Assembly: GCF_013359735.1 (NCBI RefSeq)
Contig: NZ_JABFMX010000027.1
Span: 1 to 34,875 of the forward strand
Source: Arthrobacter sp. C9C5
GTDB lineage: Bacteria; Actinomycetota; Actinomycetes; Actinomycetales; Micrococcaceae
Reading direction: 5' to 3'
DNA length: 34,875 bases
Shown here: positions 6,870 through 14,487 of the stretch, piece after piece
Position numbering within the stretch: position 1 is the stretch's first letter
How the letters are laid out: the number at the start of each line of letters is the position of its first letter
Translations under genes and position numbers: made by a program
The notes under the pieces: generated by a model
What the model saw: only the letters and a program-made list of their open reading frames with translations
Told to the model about the DNA's origin: nothing
Database searches by the model: none

Positions 6870-7706
6870 ATGCGTACCAGCCTTTTCACTGCAGGCGCCG
6901 TGGCAATCGCGGCAGCTCTCACCCTTGCCGGCCCCGCCCAGGCGGCCGAGCCCGACGCCCAGCTTTCCGTCCTCCACGGAGTGCCGGGGTTGACCGTTGA
7001 CGTCTGGGTCAACGGCGAACGCACCCTGGACGACTTCGCCCCCGGGACCCTGGCCGGTCCGCTGGCCCTTCCTGCCGGGGCCTACGAGCTTGCCATCACC
7101 GCCGCAGATGCCAAGGACGCCTCTGCCCCCGTAATCGGTCCCGTGAAGGTCAACCTCGCCGCCAGCGGCAACTACACGGCCGTTGCCAACCTCGACGCCG
7201 CGGGCAAACCGACGGCCAACTTCTTCACCAACGACGTTTCGCAAATCGGTCCCGGCAAGGGCAAGCTCACTGTCCGCCATACGGCAGCAGCGCCGGCCGT
7301 GGACATCCTTGCAGGCGGCGCCCCCGTCATCTCAAACCTGGCCAATCCCAAGGAGAAGACGCTCACCCTGGACCCCGGCACCCTGTCCGTTGCGGTGGCC
7401 GCCGCAGGCACCACGGCTCCGGTGATCGGCCCGGCCGATGTGACGGTCGCCGAAGGCACCCACACGGTGGTGTACGCGTGGGGCAGCCTCGCGGATAAGA
7501 ACCTGAAGCTGGCTGTACAGAACATCGAGGGTCTGCACTCCGCGCCCGGCGGCGTTCCGGGCGGACGCGCCGGCGCCGCCGACGCCGGCACCGCACCCGT
7601 CGATCAGACAGCCGTGACGGTGGGCATCGGTGCCGCGGTCCTGCTACTGCTTGTCGGCGGGGTCGCTGCGGCCCGCAGGCAGCCGGCGTTCCGCCGCACC
7701 CGCTAG
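6870..7706 (+). CDS. DUF4397 domain surface protein
   Basis: A 278-residue exported protein. Residues 1-26 form a signal peptide ending PAQAA. The following roughly 190 residues hold the DUF4397 pattern: LSVLHGVPGLTVDVWVNGE, then LPAGAYELAITAADA, and a second similar round with LTVRHTAAAPAVDILAGG and PGTLSVAVAAAG. The C-terminus has a hydrophobic segment (about 247-268, AVLLLLVGGVAA) followed by arginines, the layout of a wall-sorting signal or membrane anchor, but no LPxTG motif is seen before it. Shine-Dalgarno AAGGAG lies just upstream. It heads a cassette with a class F sortase, an ECF sigma factor and its anti-sigma factor, so it is probably a surface protein made and perhaps processed under that regulon. 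DUF4397 has no established biochemical function. Confidence 0.85.
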   Translation: MRTSLFTAGAVAIAAALTLAGPAQAAEPDAQLSVLHGVPGLTVDVWVNGERTLDDFAPGTLAGPLALPAGAYELAITAADAKDASAPVIGPVKVNLAASGNYTAVANLDAAGKPTANFFTNDVSQIGPGKGKLTVRHTAAAPAVDILAGGAPVISNLANPKEKTLTLDPGTLSVAVAAAGTTAPVIGPADVTVAEGTHTVVYAWGSLADKNLKLAVQNIEGLHSAPGGVPGGRAGAADAGTAPVDQTAVTVGIGAAVLLLLVGGVAAARRQPAFRRTR

Positions 7707-7724
7707 GACGCGACCGCTCACGCT

Positions 7725-7749
7725 GGCCGCCCGGATACCCCGGGCGGCC
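7725..7749 (+). terminator. Hairpin between the DUF4397 and sortase genes
   Basis: GGCCGCCCGG (7725-7734) pairs with CCGGGCGGCC (7740-7749) around a 5-base loop in the 77-base gap between the two genes. It may be a partial terminator that lowers sortase expression relative to the surface protein. No T-run follows. Confidence 0.45.
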
Positions 7750-7783
7750 GGCCCTTGGGCTCCCCCACGGGAGGAGGAAGAAC

Positions 7784-8566
7784 ATGCTGCGCACGACGGC
7801 GAAGGCCACCCGGCGTCTCCACGCTGGTGTTCCGCAAAGGTCCGCCCAGCGCTCCGCCGCACGGATCGCGGCATCCGCCGCCTTGGTGGCGCTGCTGATC
7901 GCCGGTTGCGCCGCGCCCCAGTTGAGCTCCGCTCCGCTGCCTCCGGGGACAGCCGGCATGGGGACTGCCGCCCCCGTCACCGGACGACCCGGTGCCGAAA
8001 TGCCGCCGCAACCCCAGCCCACGCAGCCGGTGCAGGTCACGCCGGCTCCCGCCCCAAAGTCAGCGGTCCCGAAGTCAGCCATTCCGGTCCGGCCGGCGGC
8101 CCCGGTGGCCAGCCCGGCCAAGGACCCGGCCCCGCGCTTCCTGACCGTCGCGGGAACCACCATCAACATGCCCATTGTGAAGGTGGGGGTCAGCCCGGAC
8201 GGGGCCATGGAGATCCCGGAGCCCTTCAACCAGGCCGGCTGGTACCGCTTCGGGCCGGCTCCCGGAGCCGCCGCCGGCACTGCTGTGGTGGCGGCGCACG
8301 TCGACACCACCTCCGATGCGGCGCCGTTCTCCCAGCTCAAGTCGCTCGCGCCAGGCACCCTCGTGACTGTGCAGCGCATCGGCGCTCTGCCCCTGAACTT
8401 CCGGGTGATCCAGGTTGAACTCATGGCCAAGGACGCGTTCGACGGCGCGTCGGTCTTCCGGCGCGACGGACCACCCCAGCTGAAGCTGGTGACCTGCGGC
8501 GGTCGATGGCTGGACGAACAACAGAACTACGGTGACAATGTGATTGTCACCGCGGTGCCAGCATGA
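7784..8566 (+). CDS. Class F sortase
   Basis: A 260-residue protein. Residues 30-42 are hydrophobic and end in IAGC, a lipobox-like site with Cys42, so it may be a lipoprotein; otherwise this is a signal anchor. A proline/alanine-rich linker runs to about 117. The sortase domain follows: the catalytic His172 in AAHVDT, Cys238 in LVTCGG and Arg241 three residues after it, the short spacing typical of actinobacterial class F enzymes. Sortases join surface proteins to the cell wall, or process them, outside the membrane. Class F substrate preferences are poorly known. GGAGGAGG precedes the ATG strongly. The stop overlaps the sigma factor ATG as ATGA, tying sortase synthesis to the regulator. Confidence 0.87.
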   Translation: MLRTTAKATRRLHAGVPQRSAQRSAARIAASAALVALLIAGCAAPQLSSAPLPPGTAGMGTAAPVTGRPGAEMPPQPQPTQPVQVTPAPAPKSAVPKSAIPVRPAAPVASPAKDPAPRFLTVAGTTINMPIVKVGVSPDGAMEIPEPFNQAGWYRFGPAPGAAAGTAVVAAHVDTTSDAAPFSQLKSLAPGTLVTVQRIGALPLNFRVIQVELMAKDAFDGASVFRRDGPPQLKLVTCGGRWLDEQQNYGDNVIVTAVPA

Positions 8567-9192
8567 CCCAGGACTCAGCGCTCAGCGTCGCCACCAGAAT
8601 TGGGAAGGAGCCTCGCTTGGCACCTTTCGAGGCCTCTTCGGCTTGGCACGCGGGACTGAACGAGTCTTTCGCCGCCGGCGACGAAACCGCCCTGGCCGAG
8701 GCGTACCGGCAGTTCTCGCCCCTTGTGCACGCGCTGGCGCTGCGCTCGCTGCGCGACAACTCCGCGGCAGACGACGTCACCCAGGAAGTGTTCATCCGGG
8801 TATGGCGCTCGCGGTCGGCGTTCGATCCGGCGAAAGCCCGGCTGCCGGCGTGGATCGTGGGCATCACTCGGAACGCAATCACGGATGCGCAGGCGGCCTC
8901 GATGCGGGAAAACCGGAGGGTCCAGGCCGCCGTCGAGCTCTCCCCCGACCCGGAACAGGCCGCCGGGCACGGGGCCGCCGAGGTGCTGGCCGACCGTTTG
9001 CTGCTGGACGGCGAACTGGAAAGGCTGGGGGAGCCGCAAGGATCCATCCTGAAGCTCGCCTTCTATGATGACCTGACGCACTCGCAGATTTCACAGAAGC
9101 TGAACCTGCCGCTTGGTACGGTCAAGAGCCACATACGCCGCAGCTTGTCCCAGCTCAGAAGCCGATTGGAGGTAGACCGTGCAACATCTTGA
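8563..9192 (+). CDS. ECF-family RNA polymerase sigma factor (SigK-like)
   Basis: A 209-residue sigma-70 family protein lacking regions 1 and 3. Region 2 spans about residues 45-112 (YRQFSPLVHALAL, then DDVTQEVFIRVWRS and AWIVGITRNAITD). Region 4 spans about 160-205, with the helix-turn-helix SQKLNLPLGTVKSHIRRSL. The adjacent RskA-type anti-sigma gene, overlapping by 14 bases, points to the SigK (ECF19) group. Two starts are possible: the ATG at 8563, coupled by ATGA to the sortase gene, and a TTG at 8617 with a good AAGGAG six bases upstream. The first is annotated, but the second would remove only an 18-residue unconserved tail. It should direct polymerase to a small regulon that may include this cassette. 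Confidence 0.9.
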   Translation: MTQDSALSVATRIGKEPRLAPFEASSAWHAGLNESFAAGDETALAEAYRQFSPLVHALALRSLRDNSAADDVTQEVFIRVWRSRSAFDPAKARLPAWIVGITRNAITDAQAASMRENRRVQAAVELSPDPEQAAGHGAAEVLADRLLLDGELERLGEPQGSILKLAFYDDLTHSQISQKLNLPLGTVKSHIRRSLSQLRSRLEVDRATS

Positions 9193-9973
9193 TCCTGAGT
9201 CCCTGAGCCTGCTGGCCCTCGGCGAAGACCTTGGAGACGACGCCGCGGACCACCTCCGTTCCTGCGCCGGCTGCGCGGCGGACTACGCGGGCCTCCGTCG
9301 CGCAGTCGTCGCGGCAAAACCCGGACCTGACGCGCTCGCGTTGGAGCCGCCGGGACCGCAGGTGTGGGCAGGAATTCACCGCGCGCTGGGGCTTTCCACC
9401 GCTGTCGCCGCCGACCCGCTCGCGGCGTCCGATTCACCGTCGCCGACGCCGTCGTCAGAGGCTCCGATGCCACCGTCACCGGCGCCGCTGCCGTCCAGGG
9501 AGGAGCGCGCCGCCCGGAAGCGGAAGCCCGGCGGGGGCGCCGGGTGGATGCGCCGCCCCGGGGTGTGGCTGACGGCTGCCGCCGCCACAGTCCTGCTGGC
9601 GGCGGGAGTTTTCTGGTCCGTGCAGCAGAACCAGGCGCAGGTGACCCCGTTGGCCCGCGCCGAGCTCGCCCCGGTCGATCAGCACTCCGCCACCGGATCG
9701 GCCCGAGTCGTCGAGGCCAAGGACGGGCAGCGCACCCTGGAAGTTCAGGTCAACAAGAATGAGGCCCGGGGGTATCAGGAGGTCTGGCTGATAGCGCCGG
9801 ACCTGTCCCGGCTGGTGAGCCTGGGAGTCATGACCTCCGATTCCGGCACCTTCCCGGTGCCGGCGGGCCTGAACCTGAGCGAGTACCCGATCGTGGACGT
9901 GTCCGACGAACCGGTCGACGGCAATCCCGCGCACTCCAGCGTGAGCATCGTGCGCGGAACCCTCGTGTCTTGA
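9179..9973 (+). CDS. RskA-like membrane anti-sigma factor
   Basis: A 264-residue protein. The N-terminal cytoplasmic domain carries a zinc-binding anti-sigma motif, His25-x3-Cys29-x2-Cys32 (DHLRSCAGC). It is followed by a serine/proline-rich linker, one transmembrane helix (about 128-149, VWLTAAAATVLLAAGVFW), and an extracytoplasmic RskA domain with EVWLIAPDLSRLVSLGVM and a late VSIVRGTLVS. In the RskA family the protein holds its sigma factor at the membrane and is degraded by regulated intramembrane proteolysis to release it. The GTG start at 9179 has an excellent GGAGG upstream and overlaps the sigma gene by 14 bases, giving balanced synthesis. The external signal is unknown. Confidence 0.88.
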   Translation: MQHLDPESLSLLALGEDLGDDAADHLRSCAGCAADYAGLRRAVVAAKPGPDALALEPPGPQVWAGIHRALGLSTAVAADPLAASDSPSPTPSSEAPMPPSPAPLPSREERAARKRKPGGGAGWMRRPGVWLTAAAATVLLAAGVFWSVQQNQAQVTPLARAELAPVDQHSATGSARVVEAKDGQRTLEVQVNKNEARGYQEVWLIAPDLSRLVSLGVMTSDSGTFPVPAGLNLSEYPIVDVSDEPVDGNPAHSSVSIVRGTLVS

Positions 9974-9986
9974 ACCGTTCGTCCCA

Positions 9987-10016
9987 TTGCCACCTGACCC
10001 CTTGCCACCTGACCCC
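9987..10016 (+). repeat. Perfect 15-bp tandem duplication
   Basis: TTGCCACCTGACCCC occurs twice in a row (9987-10001 and 10002-10016) just upstream of the SDR gene. The second copy supplies the likely -35 hexamer of that gene's promoter, so the duplication also doubles the -35 sequence. Confidence 0.9.
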
Positions 10017-10030
10017 AGCGAGAACATAGT
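10002..10030 (+). promoter_or_regulatory. Sigma-A type promoter of the SDR gene
   Basis: TTGCCA (10002-10007) and CATAGT (10025-10030) are separated by exactly 17 bases, 39 bases before the SDR start. The -35 matches five of six consensus bases and the -10 matches four. Confidence 0.55.
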
Positions 10031-10069
10031 TGAGGGAATTCACCACTCCGCGGCGGGAGGCAGGGAACG

Positions 10070-10849
10070 ATGCTCACTAACCAAGTGCCGGCTGGCGGCC
10101 TACTGCAGGGCAAGACCGCGCTAATCTACGGCGCCGGCGGTGCGATCGGCGGAGCGGTGGCACGGGCCTTTGCGGGCGAGGGCGCGACGGTGTATCTCGC
10201 AGGCCGCACGGAATCCAGGCTGGAGAAAGTCGCGCGGGACATCAGGGAGGAAGGCGGAACGGCGGAAACCGCCGTCGTCGATGCCCTGGACGAGGAGCAG
10301 GTGGACGCCTTTGTGGACTCCGTGGCGAAAAAGTCCAAGCGGATCGACATCTCGTTCAACGTCATTTCCTTCGGCGACATCCAGCAGCCCTTGATGGAAA
10401 TCGACGTCAACGACTTTACCCAGCCCATCACGCTGGCCACCCGCACCCACTTCCTCACCACCAGGGCCGCAGCAAGCTATATGATCAAGCAAAAGTCTGG
10501 CGTCGTGCTGATGTTCGGCGGCTCGGGCCCGCAGACCCTCGCCGGGCTCGGCGGCTTCAAGGTGGCCCTGGATGCGATGGAGGGCCAGCGGCGGCAATGG
10601 GCGCTGGAACTGGGCAAGTACGGGGTGCGCGTCGTCACCATGGTCACCGGCGGCATCATCGAGACCATTCCGTGGCAGGTCGAGGGGCGCGAGGAGATCG
10701 TGGTGGAGATCGCCAAGGCCGCGCACCTGAACCGCACCGCCACCCTGGTGGACGTCGGCAACGTGGCGAGCTTCATCGCCTCGGACAAGGCCGGCGCCAT
10801 CACCGATGCCACCATCAACATCTCCAGCGGCGCGATTGTGGACTACTAG
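10070..10849 (+). CDS. Atypical short-chain dehydrogenase/reductase lacking the catalytic tyrosine
   Basis: A 259-residue SDR-fold protein. The nucleotide-binding loop GAGGAIGG (residues 21-28) and YLAGRTESRLE, which binds the NADP ribose region, are normal. Where SDRs carry Ser...Tyr-x3-Lys, this protein reads GGSGPQTLAGLGGFK: the serine and lysine are there, but the residue four before the lysine is Leu, and the serine-to-lysine spacing is shorter than usual. The rest of the fold, including the C-terminal strand ATINISSGAIVDY, is kept. It may be a non-classical reductase or a binding protein. GGGAGG lies upstream of the ATG. The final TAG shares CTAG with the stop of the convergent DUF1003 gene. 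Confidence 0.85.
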   Translation: MLTNQVPAGGLLQGKTALIYGAGGAIGGAVARAFAGEGATVYLAGRTESRLEKVARDIREEGGTAETAVVDALDEEQVDAFVDSVAKKSKRIDISFNVISFGDIQQPLMEIDVNDFTQPITLATRTHFLTTRAAASYMIKQKSGVVLMFGGSGPQTLAGLGGFKVALDAMEGQRRQWALELGKYGVRVVTMVTGGIIETIPWQVEGREEIVVEIAKAAHLNRTATLVDVGNVASFIASDKAGAITDATINISSGAIVDY

Positions 10850-11301
10850 CGGTCCCCGGCCCGGCCGGCAGGATCGGTACGCTCCGGCGTCGCCCCGCTT
10901 CTGCCAGCCAGTTGCCGCAGCTCGCGGAGGATTTCGAGCTGCTGGTTATTGATGCTGGTGAGCCGGTCGATTTCGGCCTTGGACTGCAGGTCGGTGTCAT
11001 AGTCGTGCTGGGCCATGGCAGCGGCGATGGCATCCTGGCGCTTCGCAGCAATGAGGAGGATGGCGCCCTGCAGGCCGGCAAGCATGGACAGGAAGAGGTT
11101 CAGCAGGATGTAGGGGTAGGGATCCCACGCGTGGGCGGCCAGCACCGTGGAGTTCAGCAGGGCCCAGACAATCATGAAGCCGATGAAGGAGCCCACGAAC
11201 GGCCAGCTGCCCATCCCGTTCCGCATAACGTCTGCGGCCCGCTGGCCTTTGCTTAGCTGGGACTTGTGCGCCGCATGCCAGTTGATTTTTCGCTCGCTCA
11301 T
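10846..11301 (-). CDS. DUF1003 membrane protein
   Basis: A 151-residue protein with two transmembrane helices, about 33-56 (WPFVGSFIGFMIVWALLN) and 62-85 (YPYILLNLFLSMLAGLQGAI), joined by the short WDPYPY turn that marks DUF1003, followed by AKRQD and a charged helical tail with coiled-coil character (about 95-135). The function of DUF1003 is unknown; members are widespread small inner-membrane proteins. The start is leaderless-like. The gene ends head-on with the SDR gene, sharing the palindromic stop CTAG, so the two transcripts probably interfere or share a termination zone. Confidence 0.9.
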   Translation of the reverse strand: MSERKINWHAAHKSQLSKGQRAADVMRNGMGSWPFVGSFIGFMIVWALLNSTVLAAHAWDPYPYILLNLFLSMLAGLQGAILLIAAKRQDAIAAAMAQHDYDTDLQSKAEIDRLTSINNQQLEILRELRQLAGRSGATPERTDPAGRAGDR

Positions 11302-11313
11302 GGGCTAAGCGTA
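11302..11313 (-). promoter_or_regulatory. Leaderless -10 element for the DUF1003 gene
   Basis: TACGCT (11313-11308 on the minus strand) lies six bases before the ATG at 11301. It falls in the 43-base gap after the sulfite-oxidase-like gene and would let DUF1003 be transcribed separately. Confidence 0.4.
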
Positions 11314-11344
11314 AGGGCCCGGCGGGCAGGCCTCGTGCGGGCGG

Positions 11345-12478
11345 CTATTCCACCGTGACTTTGACCCGCTGCACCACGTTGTTACCCATGCCTTGGTAAT
11401 TCCAGACCGGCTCGAGCGGCTGGGTGGCGCCGCTGGAGTCCGTGGCGCGGCAGGACAGTTCGTGCTGTCCGGGATCCGCCACCCACGGCATCGACCACGC
11501 GGACCAGGCGAACGGCGCCGCGGGGTGTGCCAGCTGCGCGGGGGCCCATTTACCGTCGATGCCCACCTCCACCCGCTGTACGGCGCCGTGGCCGGACCAG
11601 GCTCGTCCGGTCAGCATCACCGGGCCCGCGGGCAGGAACCGCTGCCGGGTGAAGAAGTCCGGGATACCCGGCGGAACCATGAGCGAACGGACCTTGATCC
11701 ACCTGACCGGAGTGCCGGCGTCGTCCGCGTCCCGCTGGTAGCGGTACGCGACAGATTGCTGGAACCCGTCGAAGGGCTTGGTCAGCACCTTGATCGAGGA
11801 CAGCCACTTGACGCTGGCCATGCCGTACCAGCCGGGAACTACGAGCCGCAGCGGATACCCGTGCTGCGGCGGCAGCTCGGCGCCGTTCATCCGGTACGCC
11901 AGCACGACGTCGGGCCGCAGCGCTTCGCTGACCGGCAGGCTGCGCGCGTACTGCTGGCGCACGCCGCCCTGGATCCCGGCGTCGGCCCCGGTGAAGGCGA
12001 CCTCGACGGCGTCCTCGTCCACGCCGGCCTGGCTCAGCAGGTAGGCCAGGGGCACCCCGGTCCAGACGGCGGTGCCGACACCCTCCATCATCCAGGGCTG
12101 GCTCAGTGGCCGCGGCTTGAGCAGGGCCCGGCCGTTGCCGGCGCACTCCAGCGTGACCGGGACACTGATGCTCGGTGCGCGGCGCAGGGCCCGGAGGTTG
12201 AGTTCCAGCGACCGCTGCACCGCGCCGCCAATCCGCAGGTGCCAGCTGTCCGCGTCGACGGCCGGGATATCGAAGTGGTCCAGCAGGTAGTGCAGCCCGG
12301 GCGGTGTCACGTCGTTCCGGAGGGCCTCCAACGGCATCGAGTGGTTCCGCACCGCAAGCTGCAGCTCTTCGGCTGTGAGCGGCCCATGGCTGGGCTCACC
12401 GGGGTGCGCCGCCAGCTTTTGCGCCTGCCGGCGCCGTGCCATGACCGGGGAAGTGTGCTTGGACAGTTGTTTGGGCAT
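11345..12478 (-). CDS. Sulfite-oxidase-family molybdopterin oxidoreductase
   Basis: A 377-residue protein of the sulfite oxidase family. The molybdenum-ligating cysteine is Cys112 in TLECAGNGR. Conserved surroundings include WTGVPLAYLL, a pterin-contact stretch DVVLAYRMNGAELPPQHGYPLRL given here only in part (HGYPLRLVVPG), and WYGMASVKWL. The C-terminal third, from about 270 (GPVMLTGRAWSGHGAVQRVEVGIDG), matches the immunoglobulin-like dimerisation domain. There is no heme domain and no clear signal peptide, so it resembles cytoplasmic bacterial members whose substrate is often unknown. It reads in the same direction as the NmrA-like and aldo/keto reductase genes, 106 bases after the former. 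No convincing Shine-Dalgarno was seen before the ATG at 12478. Confidence 0.9.
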   Translation of the reverse strand: MPKQLSKHTSPVMARRRQAQKLAAHPGEPSHGPLTAEELQLAVRNHSMPLEALRNDVTPPGLHYLLDHFDIPAVDADSWHLRIGGAVQRSLELNLRALRRAPSISVPVTLECAGNGRALLKPRPLSQPWMMEGVGTAVWTGVPLAYLLSQAGVDEDAVEVAFTGADAGIQGGVRQQYARSLPVSEALRPDVVLAYRMNGAELPPQHGYPLRLVVPGWYGMASVKWLSSIKVLTKPFDGFQQSVAYRYQRDADDAGTPVRWIKVRSLMVPPGIPDFFTRQRFLPAGPVMLTGRAWSGHGAVQRVEVGIDGKWAPAQLAHPAAPFAWSAWSMPWVADPGQHELSCRATDSSGATQPLEPVWNYQGMGNNVVQRVKVTVE

Positions 12479-12584
12479 GGGACTGCGATTCTGTGTGCTT
12501 TTCGCGTTCCTTCAGGTCTACGCCGCCGCCCGGTAGGCGTCAATACCGGGCCGTGCGCGCCGGCCTGCCCCTGGAGCCTGCCGC

Positions 12585-13439
12585 CTAGAGTGAGTGCGCT
12601 TCGGCCAGGAAATCCGCCAGTCCCAGCGGTTCCCGCCCGGTCAGTTCGTGCACGGCCGACGTCGGTCCCGCGAGCTCGCCGGCGGCAATGGCGGTGTAGG
12701 TGCTGACCCAGGCGTCCACCTGCCAGGGCGGCGCTCCATAGGGTTCCCGGGAAGCGTACGCCTCTTCGAGGGTCTCGTTGTGGTAGCTGATGGTGCGGCC
12801 GGTGCCGGCGGTCAGCAGAACGGCGGCCGCGGTCAGCGAAAGGTCCTTCGGGCCGGTCAGGTCATAGCTCCGGCCTACGTGCAGCGCCGGAGCGCGCAGC
12901 ACCGCCAGGGCAGAGCGGGCAACGTCCGCCCGGGCTACGGCTGCCATGACGCCATCCCCGGCGGGGCCCCGGATCACACCGTCCTCGCCGGCCAGCAGCG
13001 GCAGGAAGTCCAGGTAGAAGTTGTCCCGCAGGATCGTGTAGTCCATTCCGGAGGCCTTGATCCGCTCCTCGGTGGCATAGTGGTCCCGTCCCAGCGTAAA
13101 GGTGCAGTCGGGGGCAGCGCCGAAGAACGAGGTGTACACGATGTGCTGCACGCCGGCCCCAGCCGCCGCGTCGACGAAGCTGTAGTGCTGCTGGAGCCTG
13201 TCCTCGGCCTCTGCGGCGGAGACCATGAAGAGGGTCTTCACCCCGGCCAGGGCGGTCCGTGCCTGTGCGGCGTCCGCATAGCTGGCGAGGACGGGAACGG
13301 CGCCGTCCAGTTCCGGTGCCCGGCGGACGTCGCGCACGAGCAGCCGCTGGGCACTGTCCGCAGCGGCCAGCAGCCGGGCCACCTGGCCGCCGAGTTGGCC
13401 GGTGGCACCGGTGACGGCGAGGTCCGGCAGTGACTGCAC
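12585..13439 (-). CDS. NmrA-like NAD(P)-binding protein (atypical SDR)
   Basis: A 284-residue protein with a Rossmann N-terminus, TGATGQLGGQVA (G11-x2-G14-x2-G17), followed by RLLVRDVRRAPEL, the NADP-preferring stretch. The middle carries HIVYTSFFGAAP and the YATEERIKASGMDYTILRDNFYLDF pattern in part (YTILRDNFY), typical of the NmrA/QOR2 group of atypical SDRs. QOR2-like members reduce quinones; others are redox sensors without activity, and the sequence does not decide between them. The GTG start at 13439 follows the aldo/keto reductase stop by three bases, so the two genes form an operon. Confidence 0.87.
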   Translation of the reverse strand: MQSLPDLAVTGATGQLGGQVARLLAAADSAQRLLVRDVRRAPELDGAVPVLASYADAAQARTALAGVKTLFMVSAAEAEDRLQQHYSFVDAAAGAGVQHIVYTSFFGAAPDCTFTLGRDHYATEERIKASGMDYTILRDNFYLDFLPLLAGEDGVIRGPAGDGVMAAVARADVARSALAVLRAPALHVGRSYDLTGPKDLSLTAAAVLLTAGTGRTISYHNETLEEAYASREPYGAPPWQVDAWVSTYTAIAAGELAGPTSAVHELTGREPLGLADFLAEAHSL

Positions 13440-13442
13440 TGG

Positions 13443-14447
13443 CTAGGCCTCGCGGGAGGCCGGCGACTTGGTCTGCGCCGGGTCCCGTTCGGCGAGGGAC
13501 CCGATGGCGGCGTCGATCTTGTCCATGATGGCCGGGTCCAGTTTCACGCCGGCGGCGGCGACGTTTCCGGCGATCTGCTCCGGGCGGGACGCGCCCATGA
13601 TGGCGGAGGCCACGTTCTTGTTCTGCAGCACCCACGCGATGCTCAGCTGGGCCATGGTCAGCCCGGCCTCCTCCGCGATCGGCTTGAGCTGCTGCACTCC
13701 GGTCAGCACCTCGTCGGACATCCAGCGCTCGATCATCCGGGCGCCGCCCTTGGCGTCCGTGGCGCGGCTGCCCTCGGGCGCCGGTTTGCCGGGGTGGTAC
13801 TTGCCGCTGAGCACGCCCTGGGCCATGGGGGACCAGACGATCTGGGACAGGCCCAGCTCCTCCGATGTCGGGACCACCTCGGCCTCGATGACCCGCCACA
13901 GCATGGAGTACTGCGGCTGGTTGGAGATCAGCTGGAAGCCGAGGTCCTTGGCGAGGGCGTGGCCGTCGCGGATCTGGTTGGCCGTCCACTCACTGACGCC
14001 GATGTACAGCGCCTTGCCCTGCCGCACGATGTCGGCGAAGGCCTGCATGGTTTCTTCCAGCGGCGTCTCGTAGTCATAGCGGTGGGCCTGGTAGAGGTCC
14101 ACGTAGTCCGTCTGTAGCCGGGACAGCGACCCGTTGATGGATTCCATGATGTGCTTGCGGGAAAGTCCAAGATCGTTATGGCCCTTGGGCCCGGTGGGAC
14201 CGAATACCTTCGTGAAGATTTCCAGCGACTCACGGCGCTCGTCTTTGAGCGCCTCACCCAGAACCGTCTCGGCTGCAGTGTTGGCGTAGACATCCGCCGT
14301 GTCAAAGGTGCTGATCCCGGCGTCGAGCGCTGCCCGCACGCACTGGGTCGCGACGTCGTTCTCCACTTGCGAGCCGTGGGTGAGCCAGTTGCCGAAGGTG
14401 ATTTCCGAAATCTTGAAGCCGCTGTGCCCGAGGTATCTGAATTCCAT
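13443..14447 (-). CDS. Aldo/keto reductase
   Basis: A 334-residue (alpha/beta)8-barrel reductase with the complete catalytic tetrad Asp49, Tyr54 (TFDTADVYAN), Lys80 (EIFTKVFG) and His122 (YQAHRYD). The NADPH-binding end includes SIAWVLQNKNVASAIMGAS, given in part as SAIMGASRPEQ. Overall it resembles the voltage-gated-potassium-channel beta-subunit/YghZ branch. It would reduce aldehydes or ketones with NADPH in the cytoplasm; the substrate is open. An in-frame extension to 14801 exists, but the family start MEFRYLG at 14447, plus a leaderless TACGTT seven bases upstream, decides for the shorter form. It is the first gene of a pair with the NmrA-like gene, fitting carbonyl or quinone detoxification. 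Confidence 0.92.
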   Translation of the reverse strand: MEFRYLGHSGFKISEITFGNWLTHGSQVENDVATQCVRAALDAGISTFDTADVYANTAAETVLGEALKDERRESLEIFTKVFGPTGPKGHNDLGLSRKHIMESINGSLSRLQTDYVDLYQAHRYDYETPLEETMQAFADIVRQGKALYIGVSEWTANQIRDGHALAKDLGFQLISNQPQYSMLWRVIEAEVVPTSEELGLSQIVWSPMAQGVLSGKYHPGKPAPEGSRATDAKGGARMIERWMSDEVLTGVQQLKPIAEEAGLTMAQLSIAWVLQNKNVASAIMGASRPEQIAGNVAAAGVKLDPAIMDKIDAAIGSLAERDPAQTKSPASREA

Positions 14448-14460
14448 GGGTTCCAACGTA
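14448..14460 (-). promoter_or_regulatory. Leaderless -10 element for the aldo/keto reductase gene
   Basis: TACGTT (14460-14455 on the minus strand) is followed by seven bases and the ATG at 14447. It lies in the 40-base gap after the alanine-rich membrane protein gene, so it can drive the reductase/NmrA pair. Confidence 0.45.
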
Positions 14461-14487
14461 GCCCAGATGCCTGCCCGGGGTAAGGGC

